A stretch of DNA of 64,000 nt from Betaproteobacteria bacterium. GTDB lineage: Bacteria > Pseudomonadota > Gammaproteobacteria > Burkholderiales > SG8-41. This document shows positions 24,438-32,561 of the stretch, piece by piece (position 1 is the first letter of the stretch; each line of letters opens with the position of its first letter). The translations under genes were made by a program, and so were the position numbers. Where the stretch lies: assembly GCA_016192825.1 (NCBI GenBank), contig JACPTK010000074.1, forward strand, positions 100,641 to 164,640, given 5' to 3'. The notes below the pieces were generated by a model. The model was given only the letters and a program-made list of their open reading frames with translations, did not search any database and had not been told where the DNA came from.

Positions 24438-24827
24438 ATGAGAATCCTGCACACCATGATCCGGGTCGGCGACCTGCAGCGCTCGATCGATTTCTACACC
24501 CAGGTGCTGGGGATGCGGCTGCTGCGCAAGGCCGACTATCCCGGCGGCCGCTTCACCAACGCGTTCGTCGGCTATGACGAGGAGTCCAACACGGCGGTGC
24601 TCGAGCTCACCCACAACTGGGACACCCGATCCTACGACCTCGGCACCGGCTACGGCCATGTGGCGATCGAGGTCGCGGACGCCTACCAGGCGTGCGAGGA
24701 AGTGAGAAAGCGCGGAGGCAAGGTAACCCGCGAGGCCGGCCCGATGAAGCACGGCGCCACCGTGATCGCCTTCGTCGAGGACCCTGACGGCTACAAGATC
24801 GAGTTTATTCAGAGGAAGACCGCCTAG
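24438..24827 (+). CDS. gloA: Lactoylglutathione lyase (glyoxalase I)
   Basis: Converts the hemithioacetal of methylglyoxal and glutathione to S-lactoylglutathione. The 129 residues match the short nickel-type enzymes. Metal ligands can be assigned to His5 (ILHTMIRV), Glu in AVLELTHNW, His in GYGHVAIEV and Glu in YKIEFIQ. The ATG at 24438 is chosen over an upstream in-frame start because it opens the conserved domain directly. The TAG stop lies in a CTAG that begins a palindromic hairpin related to the repeat family. Confidence 0.95.
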   Translation: MRILHTMIRVGDLQRSIDFYTQVLGMRLLRKADYPGGRFTNAFVGYDEESNTAVLELTHNWDTRSYDLGTGYGHVAIEVADAYQACEEVRKRGGKVTREAGPMKHGATVIAFVEDPDGYKIEFIQRKTA

Positions 24828-24860
24828 GATTTTGTCGAACGGAGTCCGACAAAATCCTCA
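24824..24860. repeat. Solo hairpin of the CTAG repeat family
   Basis: CTAG at 24824-24827 (holding the gloA stop) starts GGATTTTGTCG-8-CGACAAAATCC, a close relative of the right-end hairpin of the MITE-like elements. The expected closing CTAG is degenerate (CCTCA). It is a single end without the rest of the element, 16 bases before full copy B. Confidence 0.6.
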
Positions 24861-24875
24861 TTGAGGTCCCCGCGC

Positions 24876-25086
24876 CTAGCAGCCTGTCAGACTTGAAGCT
24901 CTGACAGGCTGCTAAATGCAAAACCGCGCGCAGACTTGCGACAGAGCGGGGTGAAAAGACTTGTTTTGTCCGTCAATAAGTACACGAGCGGGGCCGAATT
25001 CATCTATTTCGAATCCAATTGCGCCGTTTGCCTGCGGGCGGTTTTGCCTAAGGAGTGTGTCGAGACAAAGTCCGACACACTCCTAG
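24876..25086. mobile_element. Palindromic MITE-like element, copy B
   Basis: 211 bp, CTAG at 24876-24879 and 25083-25086. It has the same layout as copies A and C: left hairpin AGCAGCCTGTCAGA/TCTGACAGGCTGCT, inner pair GCAAAACCGC(G/C)CGC and GCGGGCGGTTTTGC, and right hairpin AGGAGTGTGTCG/CGACACACTCCT with a one-base defect. Copy B lies in the gap between gloA and rsmA and does not touch a stop codon. The gap also holds a separate perfect hairpin, GGCTCCAC-TCAC-GTGGAGCC (25129-25148). The gap 24828-25167 contains no gene. Confidence 0.75.
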
Positions 25087-25167
25087 GGCGAAAGGAACCC
25101 AAACGCACATCGGGGTCAACCGCTGGCCGGCTCCACTCACGTGGAGCCGCGGAGAGCGTAATTCTGC

Positions 25168-25995
25168 CTAAACGCGTCTGTTCCCGTTTTTTTCGGTTAA
25201 GGAATTCGCCGAACCGGTGCCCGGCGAATTCCTTGCGGCGGCGTCGGCCAGCCGCACGAAGTCCTCGAGGCGCAGGTCCTGTGCCCGCAGCCCGGCATCC
25301 ACCCCGAGCCGCTCGAAGTCCGCGGCGCCGAAATGCCCCTTCAACGCGTTGCGCAGGGTTTTACGGCGTTGGGAAAACGCGGCTGCGACGATGCGGCCGA
25401 GCCAGCCCTCGTCGCGGGCGGGGTGCGGCAGGCGTGCGAACGGGATCATGTGCACCACCGCGGACTCGACCTTGGGCGCGGGGCGGAACGCATCTGCCCC
25501 GACATCGAGCACGCGGTCCATCTCGAAGCGGTATTGGAGCATCACCGACAATCGCCCGTATTCGGCGCGCGACGGCGCGGCGAGCATGCGATCCACCACT
25601 TCCTTTTGCAGCATGACATGAATGTCGCGGAGCGAGCGGGCGTGCCGCGCAAGATGGAACAGCAGCGGCGTGGAAATGTTGTAGGGGAGGTTCCCGACCA
25701 CGCGCAGCCGTGTCCCCAGCGCGGCGAAGTCGAACCGCAGGGCGTCGCCTTCGTGAACGGTAACGCGCGCCGGCGGGAACGCGATGCGCAGGCGCGCGAT
25801 GATGTCGCGGTCGATCTCGATGACATGCAGGTGATCGAGCCGCGCGACGAGCGGCCGGGTGAGCGCTCCCAGACCCGGGCCGATTTCCACCATGAGATCG
25901 CCGGGCTGCGGCGCGATGGCGCCGACGATGGCGGCGATCACCGACTCGTCGATGAGGAAATTCTGGCCGAATCGCCGGCGCGGAACGTGCCGCAT
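25168..25995 (-). CDS. rsmA: 16S rRNA dimethyladenosine transferase (KsgA)
   Basis: Dimethylates A1518 and A1519 of 16S rRNA. The 275 residues include FGQNFL near the start, the SAM-binding EIGPGLGALTRPL, the acidic EIDRD and the catalytic NLPYNIS. The core ends at about residue 250. The last 20-25 residues are encoded by a hairpin sequence (AGGAATTCGCCG pairing with CGGCGAATTCCT, 25200-25234) and sequence beyond it, so the natural C-terminus appears extended by repeat DNA. It is 22 bases downstream of pdxA. Confidence 0.95.
   Translation of the reverse strand: MRHVPRRRFGQNFLIDESVIAAIVGAIAPQPGDLMVEIGPGLGALTRPLVARLDHLHVIEIDRDIIARLRIAFPPARVTVHEGDALRFDFAALGTRLRVVGNLPYNISTPLLFHLARHARSLRDIHVMLQKEVVDRMLAAPSRAEYGRLSVMLQYRFEMDRVLDVGADAFRPAPKVESAVVHMIPFARLPHPARDEGWLGRIVAAAFSQRRKTLRNALKGHFGAADFERLGVDAGLRAQDLRLEDFVRLADAAARNSPGTGSANSLTEKNGNRRV
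25200..25234. repeat. Palindrome within the 3' end of rsmA
   Basis: AAGGAATTCGCCG and CGGCGAATTCCTT form a 13-bp perfect stem. A very similar stem (AGGAATTTGCCG/CGGCAAATTCCT) lies directly ahead of the lgt start. It is read through in the rsmA frame, coding part of an unusual C-terminal tail. Confidence 0.6.
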
Positions 25996-26017
25996 CAGGC
26001 TCGCCGCCGCAGCTGCT

Positions 26018-27025
26018 TCAGGCGGTGCGGCGCGTGTTTCCGCGCTCGCCGGCGGCGAGCGCGGCGGCGAGCCTGATGGCCTCGATCAGGCTGCCGATCT
26101 CCGCCTTGCCGGTGCCGGCCAGCTCGAGCGCGGTGCCGTGGTCCACCGACGTGCGGATGATCGGAAGACCGAGGGTCACGTTGACGCCGGCGCCGAAGCT
26201 GGCGTACTTGAGCACCGGCAGCCCCTGGTCGTGATACATCACAAGCACGCAGTCGCAACCCTTGAGCCGTTTCGGGTGGAACAGCGTGTCGGCGGGCAGG
26301 GGTCCGACGAGATCGAACCCCTCGCGGCGCAAACGCTCGAGGACCGGCACGATGATCTCCGCTTCCTCGCGGCCGAGAAAACCCGATTCGCCTGCATGGG
26401 GGTTGAGGCCGGCGACGATGATGCGCGGCCGCGCAACCGAAAATCGCCCGGCCAAATCGCGCTGCAAGACGCGCAACGTGCTTTCCAGGCCCTCGCGCGT
26501 GATGTGGCGCGCGACGTCCTTCAACGCGATGTGGGTGGTGGCGAGCGCGACCCGCATGCCGCCGCCCACCAGCATCATCACCACGTGCGCCGCCCCCGTG
26601 TGGGCGGCGAGAAACTCGGTGTGTCCGGTGAACGCGAAGCCGGCCGAGCGTATGACGCTCTTCTGCAGCGGCGCCGTGACCATCGCGTCGAAGATACCGT
26701 CGCGGCAGCCGTCGGCTGCGGCCTCCAGGGTGCGCAGGACGTAGCGGCTGTTGGCGGGGTCGAGCCGCCCTGCGGTTGCCGGCCGTGCCAGGGGCAGGTG
26801 ACGCACGGCGAGCGCGCCGGCACGGGGCTTCGTGCCCGCAGGGGCGGGAAAGTCGGCTACCTCGAGCGCCAAGCCCAGGCTGCGCGCGCGGTCCGTCAGC
26901 AGCTTCCGGTCAGCCACCACCACGATGCGCGCGGACAGGCGCCGGCGCGCGAGCTGTACGCACAGGTCGGGCCCGATGCCGGCGGGCTCGCCTGCGGTCA
27001 CCGCGACGAGCGGAGTGTGGAGCAT
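26018..27025 (-). CDS. pdxA: 4-hydroxythreonine-4-phosphate dehydrogenase
   Basis: Oxidises 4-phosphohydroxy-threonine in PLP synthesis. The 335 residues, starting MLHTPLVAVTAGEPAGIGPDL (quoted in part: TAGEPAGIGPDL), are full length. Metal ligands and substrate residues lie in GHTEFLAAHTG, GLNPHAGESGFLG and MYHDQGLPVLKY. An in-frame extension upstream to 27379 is noise crossing repeat DNA and surA antisense. ATG at 27025 is the real start. The leader immediately upstream is a truncated right half of the repeat element, so that repeat supplies its 5' region. Part of lptD-surA-pdxA-rsmA, the classical order. Confidence 0.96.
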   Translation of the reverse strand: MLHTPLVAVTAGEPAGIGPDLCVQLARRRLSARIVVVADRKLLTDRARSLGLALEVADFPAPAGTKPRAGALAVRHLPLARPATAGRLDPANSRYVLRTLEAAADGCRDGIFDAMVTAPLQKSVIRSAGFAFTGHTEFLAAHTGAAHVVMMLVGGGMRVALATTHIALKDVARHITREGLESTLRVLQRDLAGRFSVARPRIIVAGLNPHAGESGFLGREEAEIIVPVLERLRREGFDLVGPLPADTLFHPKRLKGCDCVLVMYHDQGLPVLKYASFGAGVNVTLGLPIIRTSVDHGTALELAGTGKAEIGSLIEAIRLAAALAAGERGNTRRTA

Positions 27026-27029
27026 GGAG

Positions 27030-27115
27030 TGCTTTTTCACTGCCTTTTTCTTTCGTTCTTGCGCAGGCGGTTTTGCATTTAGGAGTTTGTCGGTCCCAAC
27101 TCCGACAAACTCTAG
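27030..27115. mobile_element. Truncated right half of the MITE-like element
   Basis: Contains the inner box GCAGGCGGTTTTGC and the right hairpin AGGAGTTTGTCGG/CCGACAAACTC, ending in CTAG (27112-27115), but lacks the left hairpin. The left break falls 5 bases from the pdxA start. The CTAG supplies the surA stop codon. It fills the surA-pdxA gap. Confidence 0.65.
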
Positions 27116-28440
27116 CGCTCCTCGAGCCGGTACTCGATGTAGGCCTGGTCGCGCTGCTGGCGCACCCATTCCTGGTAGGACTCGTCGGACTTGCGCGCGT
27201 GCAGCGCCCGCCGCGCTTCCAGCCGCAGGCGCTCCTTCGACATGTCCTCGTTGCGCCGCTCCAGCACCTGGATCAGGTGCCAGCCGAAGGGCGACTGCAC
27301 CGGTTCGCTGATCTGTCCCGGGTCGAGCGCGTTCATGGCGCGCTCGAATTCCGGCACCGTGTCGCCCGGCGACAGCCATCCCAGGTCGCCGCCCCTGGCG
27401 TTGCTTGAATCCTCGGAATACTGCCGCGCCAGCGCGGCAAAATCCGCCTTGTTGTCGAGGCGCTCCTTGAGGCTGACCAGGCGCCGGCGCGCTTCCGCCT
27501 CCGGGACGAGCTCGTTGGTCTTGATCAGGATGTGGCGCACGCGGGTCTGGCGCACGATCACGGGCGCGGTGCTGCTGCGGCGATCGTTCAATTTCAGCAC
27601 GTGGAAGCCGTTCGCGCTGCGCAACAGGGGACTCACCGCGCCGACCTGCGTCGTCTGGAGGGCTTCCAGAAAGAGCGTGGGCAGGCGCGCGGCATCGCGC
27701 CAGCCCATGGCCCCTCCCTGCAACGCGTCGGGCGCCTCGGAGAAACTGGCCGCAACCTGGCGGAAGTCGGCACCCGACCGCAGTTGTTCGAGCGCCTGCT
27801 CGGCGCGCGCGCGGCGGGCCTGGATCTGCGCGGGGCTCGCGTTTTCGGGAACGGTCACCAGGATGTGCGAGAAGTTGAACTCCTCGCCGCGCTCCGCCCG
27901 CGCCTGCTGGGTGCTGATGAAGTTGTCGATCTCGCTGTCGGTCACAACGATCCGGTTGTCCACCTCGCGCTCGCGCAGCCGCGCCAGGACGATCTCGTTG
28001 CGAATGTCCTCCCGGAAACGCGAGAACGGAACGCCATCACGCTCCAGCGCCGCGCGTAGCCCCGGCAGGGCGAGCTTGTTCTCCTGCGCGATGCGCTGGA
28101 TCGCCCGGTCGAGCTCGGAGTCGTCTACCCGCAGGCCGGTTTCCTTGGCGAGTTGCAGCAATACGCGGCCGGAGATCAAGCGCTCGAGCACCTGCTTTTC
28201 CAGCACTCCGCGCGGCGGCGGCGGCGTGCCCTGTTGCTTCAGTTGCTGCGCGGCGAGCCGGGCGCCCTCGTCCAGGTCACTGCGCGTGATCACTTCATTG
28301 TTCACCACCGCCACGATGCGGTCGAGAACGATCACTTTGCGCGGCTGCTGCGCCTGCACGGCCGGCGCGAGCGCGACGGCGAGCGCGAGCCCCTGGATCA
28401 GGGCGGCCTGGCGCGGCAACGCGGCGCGGATTGCGGCCAT
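27112..28440 (-). CDS. surA: Periplasmic chaperone / peptidyl-prolyl isomerase SurA
   Basis: Escorts outer-membrane proteins (including LptD) across the periplasm. Signal peptide (about 30 residues, ending AVQAQ), a helical chaperone N-domain (DRIVAVVNNEVITRSDLD), two parvulin domains (first about residues 190-290 with FSHILVTVPE, second 300-400 with RVRHILIKT) and a C-terminal helix. Longer in-frame starts (28515, 28482) overlap lptD. I chose ATG 28440 because the signal peptide begins there. The start is therefore moderately certain. The stop TAG is inside the CTAG of a repeat fragment. Confidence 0.93.
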   Translation of the reverse strand: MAAIRAALPRQAALIQGLALAVALAPAVQAQQPRKVIVLDRIVAVVNNEVITRSDLDEGARLAAQQLKQQGTPPPPRGVLEKQVLERLISGRVLLQLAKETGLRVDDSELDRAIQRIAQENKLALPGLRAALERDGVPFSRFREDIRNEIVLARLREREVDNRIVVTDSEIDNFISTQQARAERGEEFNFSHILVTVPENASPAQIQARRARAEQALEQLRSGADFRQVAASFSEAPDALQGGAMGWRDAARLPTLFLEALQTTQVGAVSPLLRSANGFHVLKLNDRRSSTAPVIVRQTRVRHILIKTNELVPEAEARRRLVSLKERLDNKADFAALARQYSEDSSNARGGDLGWLSPGDTVPEFERAMNALDPGQISEPVQSPFGWHLIQVLERRNEDMSKERLRLEARRALHARKSDESYQEWVRQQRDQAYIEYRLEER

Positions 28441-28456
28441 GGGCCCGCGGTTGGTG

Positions 28457-30742
28457 TCAGTAATAGGGTGTTCGGGGTTCATCGGTTCTCGGGGCACGGG
28501 GGTCCAGCCTGACATATCCGCCGATGTTGCGCTTGAGCGTTTCCATCGGATTGGAGCCGATACGCGACACGCCGTTCAATTCGAGCTGCACGAAAAACGT
28601 GGTCGATGCCTGCTGGGTGGCGGTGGCGAATCGGTGCGCGACCACGCGCAGCACCCAGCAGTCGCCATTGTATTCCGCGCCGATCAGGCCCTCGAGCGTG
28701 CGGTGTTCGCGCAGGGAGTAGTTCCAGCGCGCAAGCGCCGTCCACCCCGGGCTGACCGGCCATTGCGTCGACACGTCGGTCTGGCGGAGTGCGTCGAGCG
28801 TCTCGCGGTAGCTCAGGTTGAGCACCTTCCCGGGCTGCGGCTGGTAGCGGGCGCCGGCGTTGAACTTCTGCGTCTGGGAAAAGTTGGTGCTGTACTGCCA
28901 GCCCGCCTCGGCCGTCCAGTGGGGCGCCACTGCGCCCGACAGCACGGCGAGCAGGTCGGAGCTGGAGCTCGTGCGCGCGGGCTCGCCGGGCAGGGTGACG
29001 CGCTGGGTATTGAAGTAGAAGCGCTGCGCGACGCCCGCGCGCAGCCGTTCCGCGCCGGTGTCGGCGCCGACGAAGCGGGAGGTGACCCCGAGCGTCACCT
29101 GGTTGGCATCGTTGATACGGTCCCATCCCGAAAACTGGTTCTCGGAGTAGACAGTCGCGAAATTGATGTCCTGCTGGCTGCTGTCGAAGACCGGTATGCG
29201 GCTCTGGTCGCGGAACGGGATGTAGACGTAGTAGAGCCGGGGCTCCAGCGTCTGCACGAAGGCGGTCCCGCCAATCGCCGTTGGCCGCTCGAACACCACG
29301 CCGCCATCGGTGGTGACGATCGGCAGCGCCCGCGTCCGGTCGGCAAAGCCGGCGCTGTTCGCATCGAGGGCGTAGCGGGTTACGTTCAGCCCGAGCTTGG
29401 GCGTGACGTAGGCAAACGCGGTTTGCAGCGGCAGGCTCAGGCTCGGGTAAACCAGCGCCCGGCTGCCGTTGATCTTGGTCGGGTGATCGAATCTAACGTA
29501 GTGTCCGTGGACGTCGATATCCGAACGTAGCAGGTCCTGCCGCGCGGCGTTGAGCGTCAGCTGCGGCAGGCGATTGTAGGGCGGCGTGACCGGCGACAGG
29601 GGATCGGCCTGCAGCGTCTGCCAGCGCTGCATCAGCGCCGTGAGCCCATAGGCGCCGGCGGTCCCCCAGGAACCGTTGCGACCGTACGCGCCCTCGCGCG
29701 GCAGCAGCACCTGCGACGTCGTGGCGATCTGGGTGGAAAGGTCGGTGAAGTAAGTGTCGTCCGATACCTTTTGCAGGTTGAGCGTGCCGAACCACCCGCC
29801 GGGCACGGTATGGTTGTGGCGAACGGCATATGCCCAACGCCGCTCGCCGTCCCGCGCGTTATCCTGCGGCAGCAGGTCCGCGCGGACCTCACCGAGATAG
29901 GCCGGCTCCAGGTAACGGAACTCGTTGTTCACCAGCAACCCGCGCTTGGTCATCACGCGCGGCGAGATCGTCGCGTCGCGGTTGGGCGCGATGTTCCAGT
30001 AGTAGGGCACGGTCAGCTCCGCGCCGCTATTGTTGGTGTTGCCGTAGTGGGGCGTGAGCAGGCCGGATTTGCGCTCCTGGTGCAGCGAGAAGGACAGGTA
30101 CGGCGAGTAGAAAATCGGCACGCCCATGAACACGATGCCGGCATCACGCGCCACGCCGAGGTCGCGGCCCTTGTCGATGGCAAGATCGCCCGCGCGCAGG
30201 AACCAGTCGTCGTTGCCCGGGGCGCACGCCGTGTACTCGGCGCGCCGCGCGCGGTACTGGTCGGGCCCCTCGAACAGGATGCGCTCCGCTGCCCCGCGCG
30301 CGTCGGTTTCGCCGAACAGCTGCCGTTGCCCGCCCGGGTCCTGGCTCTTGTGCAGCGTGTAGCGCGGGTGTTCCATGAAGCCGCGCCCGGACTCGAGATT
30401 GTACTGGAGGCGCGCGCCCTCCACCACGTCGGCCCCGCGCTCGATGCGCACGTTGCCCTCGGCCGTGACCTCATCGAGCGGCTTGTCGTAACGCAGCCGC
30501 TCGGCGTGCACCGCATGCCCGCGCTTGCGCAGCCGCACGTTGCCCTCGGCCTCGGTTTCGCGGTCGTTGTGTCCCTGCAAGCGGTCGGCCTCGAGGAACA
30601 GCGGCACGTCCTCCTTTACCGAGGGCGGGATCAGCATCAGCGTGGGCTGGGGCTTGAGTTTCAGCCCCTGCTGCGCGCCGGCGGCGAGCGGCAACGCGCA
30701 CAAGACCGCGAGCGAGAGTTGGGTTAGTTCCAGCTTGTGCAT
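28457..30742 (-). CDS. lptD: LPS-assembly protein LptD
   Basis: Outer-membrane beta-barrel that inserts lipopolysaccharide with LptE. The 761 residues comprise a signal peptide (ending AAGAQQG), an OstA/LptA-like jellyroll (EADRLQGHNDRETEAEGNVRLR quoted in part: GHNDRETEAEGNVRLR), then a large barrel domain ending YVRLDPRAPR. Cysteines are few: one in the N-terminal part (YTACAPGND) and one near the C-terminus (GDCWVLRV), so the disulphide pattern differs from the four-Cys E. coli protein. First gene of the lptD-surA-pdxA-rsmA unit, divergent from amgK. Confidence 0.95.
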   Translation of the reverse strand: MHKLELTQLSLAVLCALPLAAGAQQGLKLKPQPTLMLIPPSVKEDVPLFLEADRLQGHNDRETEAEGNVRLRKRGHAVHAERLRYDKPLDEVTAEGNVRIERGADVVEGARLQYNLESGRGFMEHPRYTLHKSQDPGGQRQLFGETDARGAAERILFEGPDQYRARRAEYTACAPGNDDWFLRAGDLAIDKGRDLGVARDAGIVFMGVPIFYSPYLSFSLHQERKSGLLTPHYGNTNNSGAELTVPYYWNIAPNRDATISPRVMTKRGLLVNNEFRYLEPAYLGEVRADLLPQDNARDGERRWAYAVRHNHTVPGGWFGTLNLQKVSDDTYFTDLSTQIATTSQVLLPREGAYGRNGSWGTAGAYGLTALMQRWQTLQADPLSPVTPPYNRLPQLTLNAARQDLLRSDIDVHGHYVRFDHPTKINGSRALVYPSLSLPLQTAFAYVTPKLGLNVTRYALDANSAGFADRTRALPIVTTDGGVVFERPTAIGGTAFVQTLEPRLYYVYIPFRDQSRIPVFDSSQQDINFATVYSENQFSGWDRINDANQVTLGVTSRFVGADTGAERLRAGVAQRFYFNTQRVTLPGEPARTSSSSDLLAVLSGAVAPHWTAEAGWQYSTNFSQTQKFNAGARYQPQPGKVLNLSYRETLDALRQTDVSTQWPVSPGWTALARWNYSLREHRTLEGLIGAEYNGDCWVLRVVAHRFATATQQASTTFFVQLELNGVSRIGSNPMETLKRNIGGYVRLDPRAPRTDEPRTPYY

Positions 30743-30803
30743 CGGGAAAAACTGCGGAGGCGAGGTGCTAAAATCTCACAATTCATCGCGGAAGGCAATC
30801 GCA

Positions 30804-31811
30804 TTGCAGGCGTCGGCGGACACTCGATTGGGGCAGCTGCGGACGTGGCTCGCTGCGCACATTGGGGCAGACGCCTTCACGCTGAAGCCCGCCTCGTCCG
30901 ACGCCAGCTTCCGCCGCTATTTTCGCGTCACGACGGTCAGCCGCTCCTGGATCGCGATGGATGCGCCGCCGGCGCTCGAGGACTGCCGTCCTTTCGTGCG
31001 CGTGGCGGAGTTGCTGCGTGCCGCCGGCGTCAACGCGCCGCGGATCGAGGCCCAGGATGTCGAGCACGGGTTTCTGCTGCTTACCGATTTCGGCGACACG
31101 AGCTATCTCGCCGCGCTCGACGATGACAATGCGGACCGGCTCTTCGCCGAGGCGACCGGGGCTCTCATCAAGTGGCAGCTCGCGAGCCGCGCGGGCGAGC
31201 TTCCGCCTTATGGCGAGACGCTGCTCCGGCGTGAGTGCGGCCTGTTTCCGGAATGGTACGTCGCGCGGCATCTGGGCGTGGCGCTGTCCGCCGCGCAGCA
31301 GCGCACCCTGTCGGACATGATCGCGCTCCTTATTGCTTGCGCCATGGCGCAGCCTTCGGTCTATGTGCACCGCGACTACATGCCGCGCAATCTCATGCTG
31401 ACCGACCCCAACCCCGGCGTGCTCGATTTCCAGGACGCGGTGTACGGGCCGATCACCTACGACGCGGTATCGCTCACGCGCGATGCTTTCGTGAGCTGGC
31501 AGGAGGAGCGCGTCATCGACTGGGCGGCGCGCTACTGGGAGCAGGCGAAGCGGGCGGGACTGCCGGTCGACCCGGATTTCGGCCGGTTTTACCGCGATTT
31601 CGAGTGGATGGGACTGCAGCGCCACCTCAAGGTGCTGGGCATTTTCGCGCGCCTGCATTACCGCGACGGGAAGGCCGGTTATCTCGACGACACACCGCGC
31701 TTCCTCAACTACGCGCGCGCAGTCGCCGAGCGCTACCGCGAGCTCGCGCCGCTCGCGCGCCTCCTCGACCAGCTGGAGAGGCGACAGCCGGCGGTCGGCT
31801 GCACGACGTGA
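30804..31811 (+). CDS. amgK: N-acetylmuramate/N-acetylglucosamine kinase
   Basis: APH-like sugar kinase that phosphorylates the anomeric position of MurNAc/GlcNAc for peptidoglycan recycling. Kinase motifs are [13 protein letters not shown] (catalytic loop) and [20 protein letters not shown] (metal-binding). Its length of 335 residues fits. No ATG fits the start. TTG at 30804 is preceded at 8 bases by GGAAGG and is the best choice. A TAAAAT hexamer (30769-30774) lies upstream. It is followed by murU, its pathway partner, after 20 bases. Confidence 0.9.
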   Translation: MQASADTRLGQLRTWLAAHIGADAFTLKPASSDASFRRYFRVTTVSRSWIAMDAPPALEDCRPFVRVAELLRAAGVNAPRIEAQDVEHGFLLLTDFGDTSYLAALDDDNADRLFAEATGALIKWQLASRAGELPPYGETLLRRECGLFPEWYVARHLGVALSAAQQRTLSDMIALLIACAMAQPSVYVHRDYMPRNLMLTDPNPGVLDFQDAVYGPITYDAVSLTRDAFVSWQEERVIDWAARYWEQAKRAGLPVDPDFGRFYRDFEWMGLQRHLKVLGIFARLHYRDGKAGYLDDTPRFLNYARAVAERYRELAPLARLLDQLERRQPAVGCTT

Positions 31812-31831
31812 CGGGCGGGGGGCGACCGGAA

Positions 31832-32527
31832 GTGAAAGCGATGATCCTTGCCGCCGGGCGCGGGGAGCGCATGCGCCCACTCACGGACCGCGTGCCCAAG
31901 GCGCTGCTCGAGGTGGGCGGCCGGCCGCTGATCGCGCACCTCGTGGAGCGGCTGGCACGGGCCGGGCTCACCGAACTGGTGGTCAATGTCTCGCACCTTG
32001 CCGGGCTGATCGAGCGGGCGCTCGGCGACGGCTCGCGCCACGGTGTGCGCATCGCCTACTCGCGCGAGGAGCGGGCGCTCGAAACCGGCGGCGGCATCGC
32101 CTACGCGCTGCCGTTGCTCGGGCCCTCGCCCTTCGTGGTGGTCAACAGCGACATCTATTGCGACTTCGACTTCGCGCGCCTGGTGTCCGCGGCGGCCATG
32201 CTCGACGGCGGCACGGCCGGCGCGCACCTCGTGCTGGTGGACAATCCGGCGCACCATCCGCGGGGCGACTTCTGCCTGCACGATGGACGCGTGTCGGCGG
32301 ACGGGCCGCGGGAGCGGCTCACCTTCAGCGGCATCGGGGTTTACGCGCCCGCCCTGTTTTCCGGTGTCGCGCGCGGCACCCGGTGCCAGCTCGCCGCGCT
32401 GCTCAGGCCGGCGATGGCGCAGGGGCGCGTGAGCGGCGAGCATCATTGCGGATTGTGGCGGGACATCGGCACGCCGCAACGGCTGGCCGAGCTCGAGCGG
32501 GGACTCGCCGCGGCCGGAGAGCGATAG
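31832..32527 (+). CDS. murU: N-acetylmuramate alpha-1-phosphate uridylyltransferase
   Basis: Takes MurNAc-1-P from AmgK to UDP-MurNAc, bypassing MurA/MurB. The 231 residues start [18 protein letters not shown], the nucleotidyltransferase signature. [13 protein letters not shown] and the metal-binding Asp in [11 protein letters not shown] follow. GTG at 31832 is chosen because the family begins MKAMILAAG. An internal ATG is three codons later. With amgK this gives a likely functional recycling route. Confidence 0.9.
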   Translation: MKAMILAAGRGERMRPLTDRVPKALLEVGGRPLIAHLVERLARAGLTELVVNVSHLAGLIERALGDGSRHGVRIAYSREERALETGGGIAYALPLLGPSPFVVVNSDIYCDFDFARLVSAAAMLDGGTAGAHLVLVDNPAHHPRGDFCLHDGRVSADGPRERLTFSGIGVYAPALFSGVARGTRCQLAALLRPAMAQGRVSGEHHCGLWRDIGTPQRLAELERGLAAAGER

Positions 32528-32549
32528 CGGGCCGGCGCGCAGGCTTGTT

Positions 32550-32555
32550 TATAAT
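32550..32555 (+). promoter_or_regulatory. TATAAT directly upstream of pepP
   Basis: A perfect TATAAT ends only 6 bases before the pepP ATG. If used as a -10 box, transcription would start at or next to the start codon, giving a leaderless or near-leaderless mRNA. No clear -35 box is seen. Confidence 0.4.
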
Positions 32556-32561
32556 TTCGCC

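Noticed and set aside
27026..27379. Upstream extension of pdxA
   Set aside because: Crosses repeat DNA and the antisense of surA; the conserved PdxA start is at 27025.
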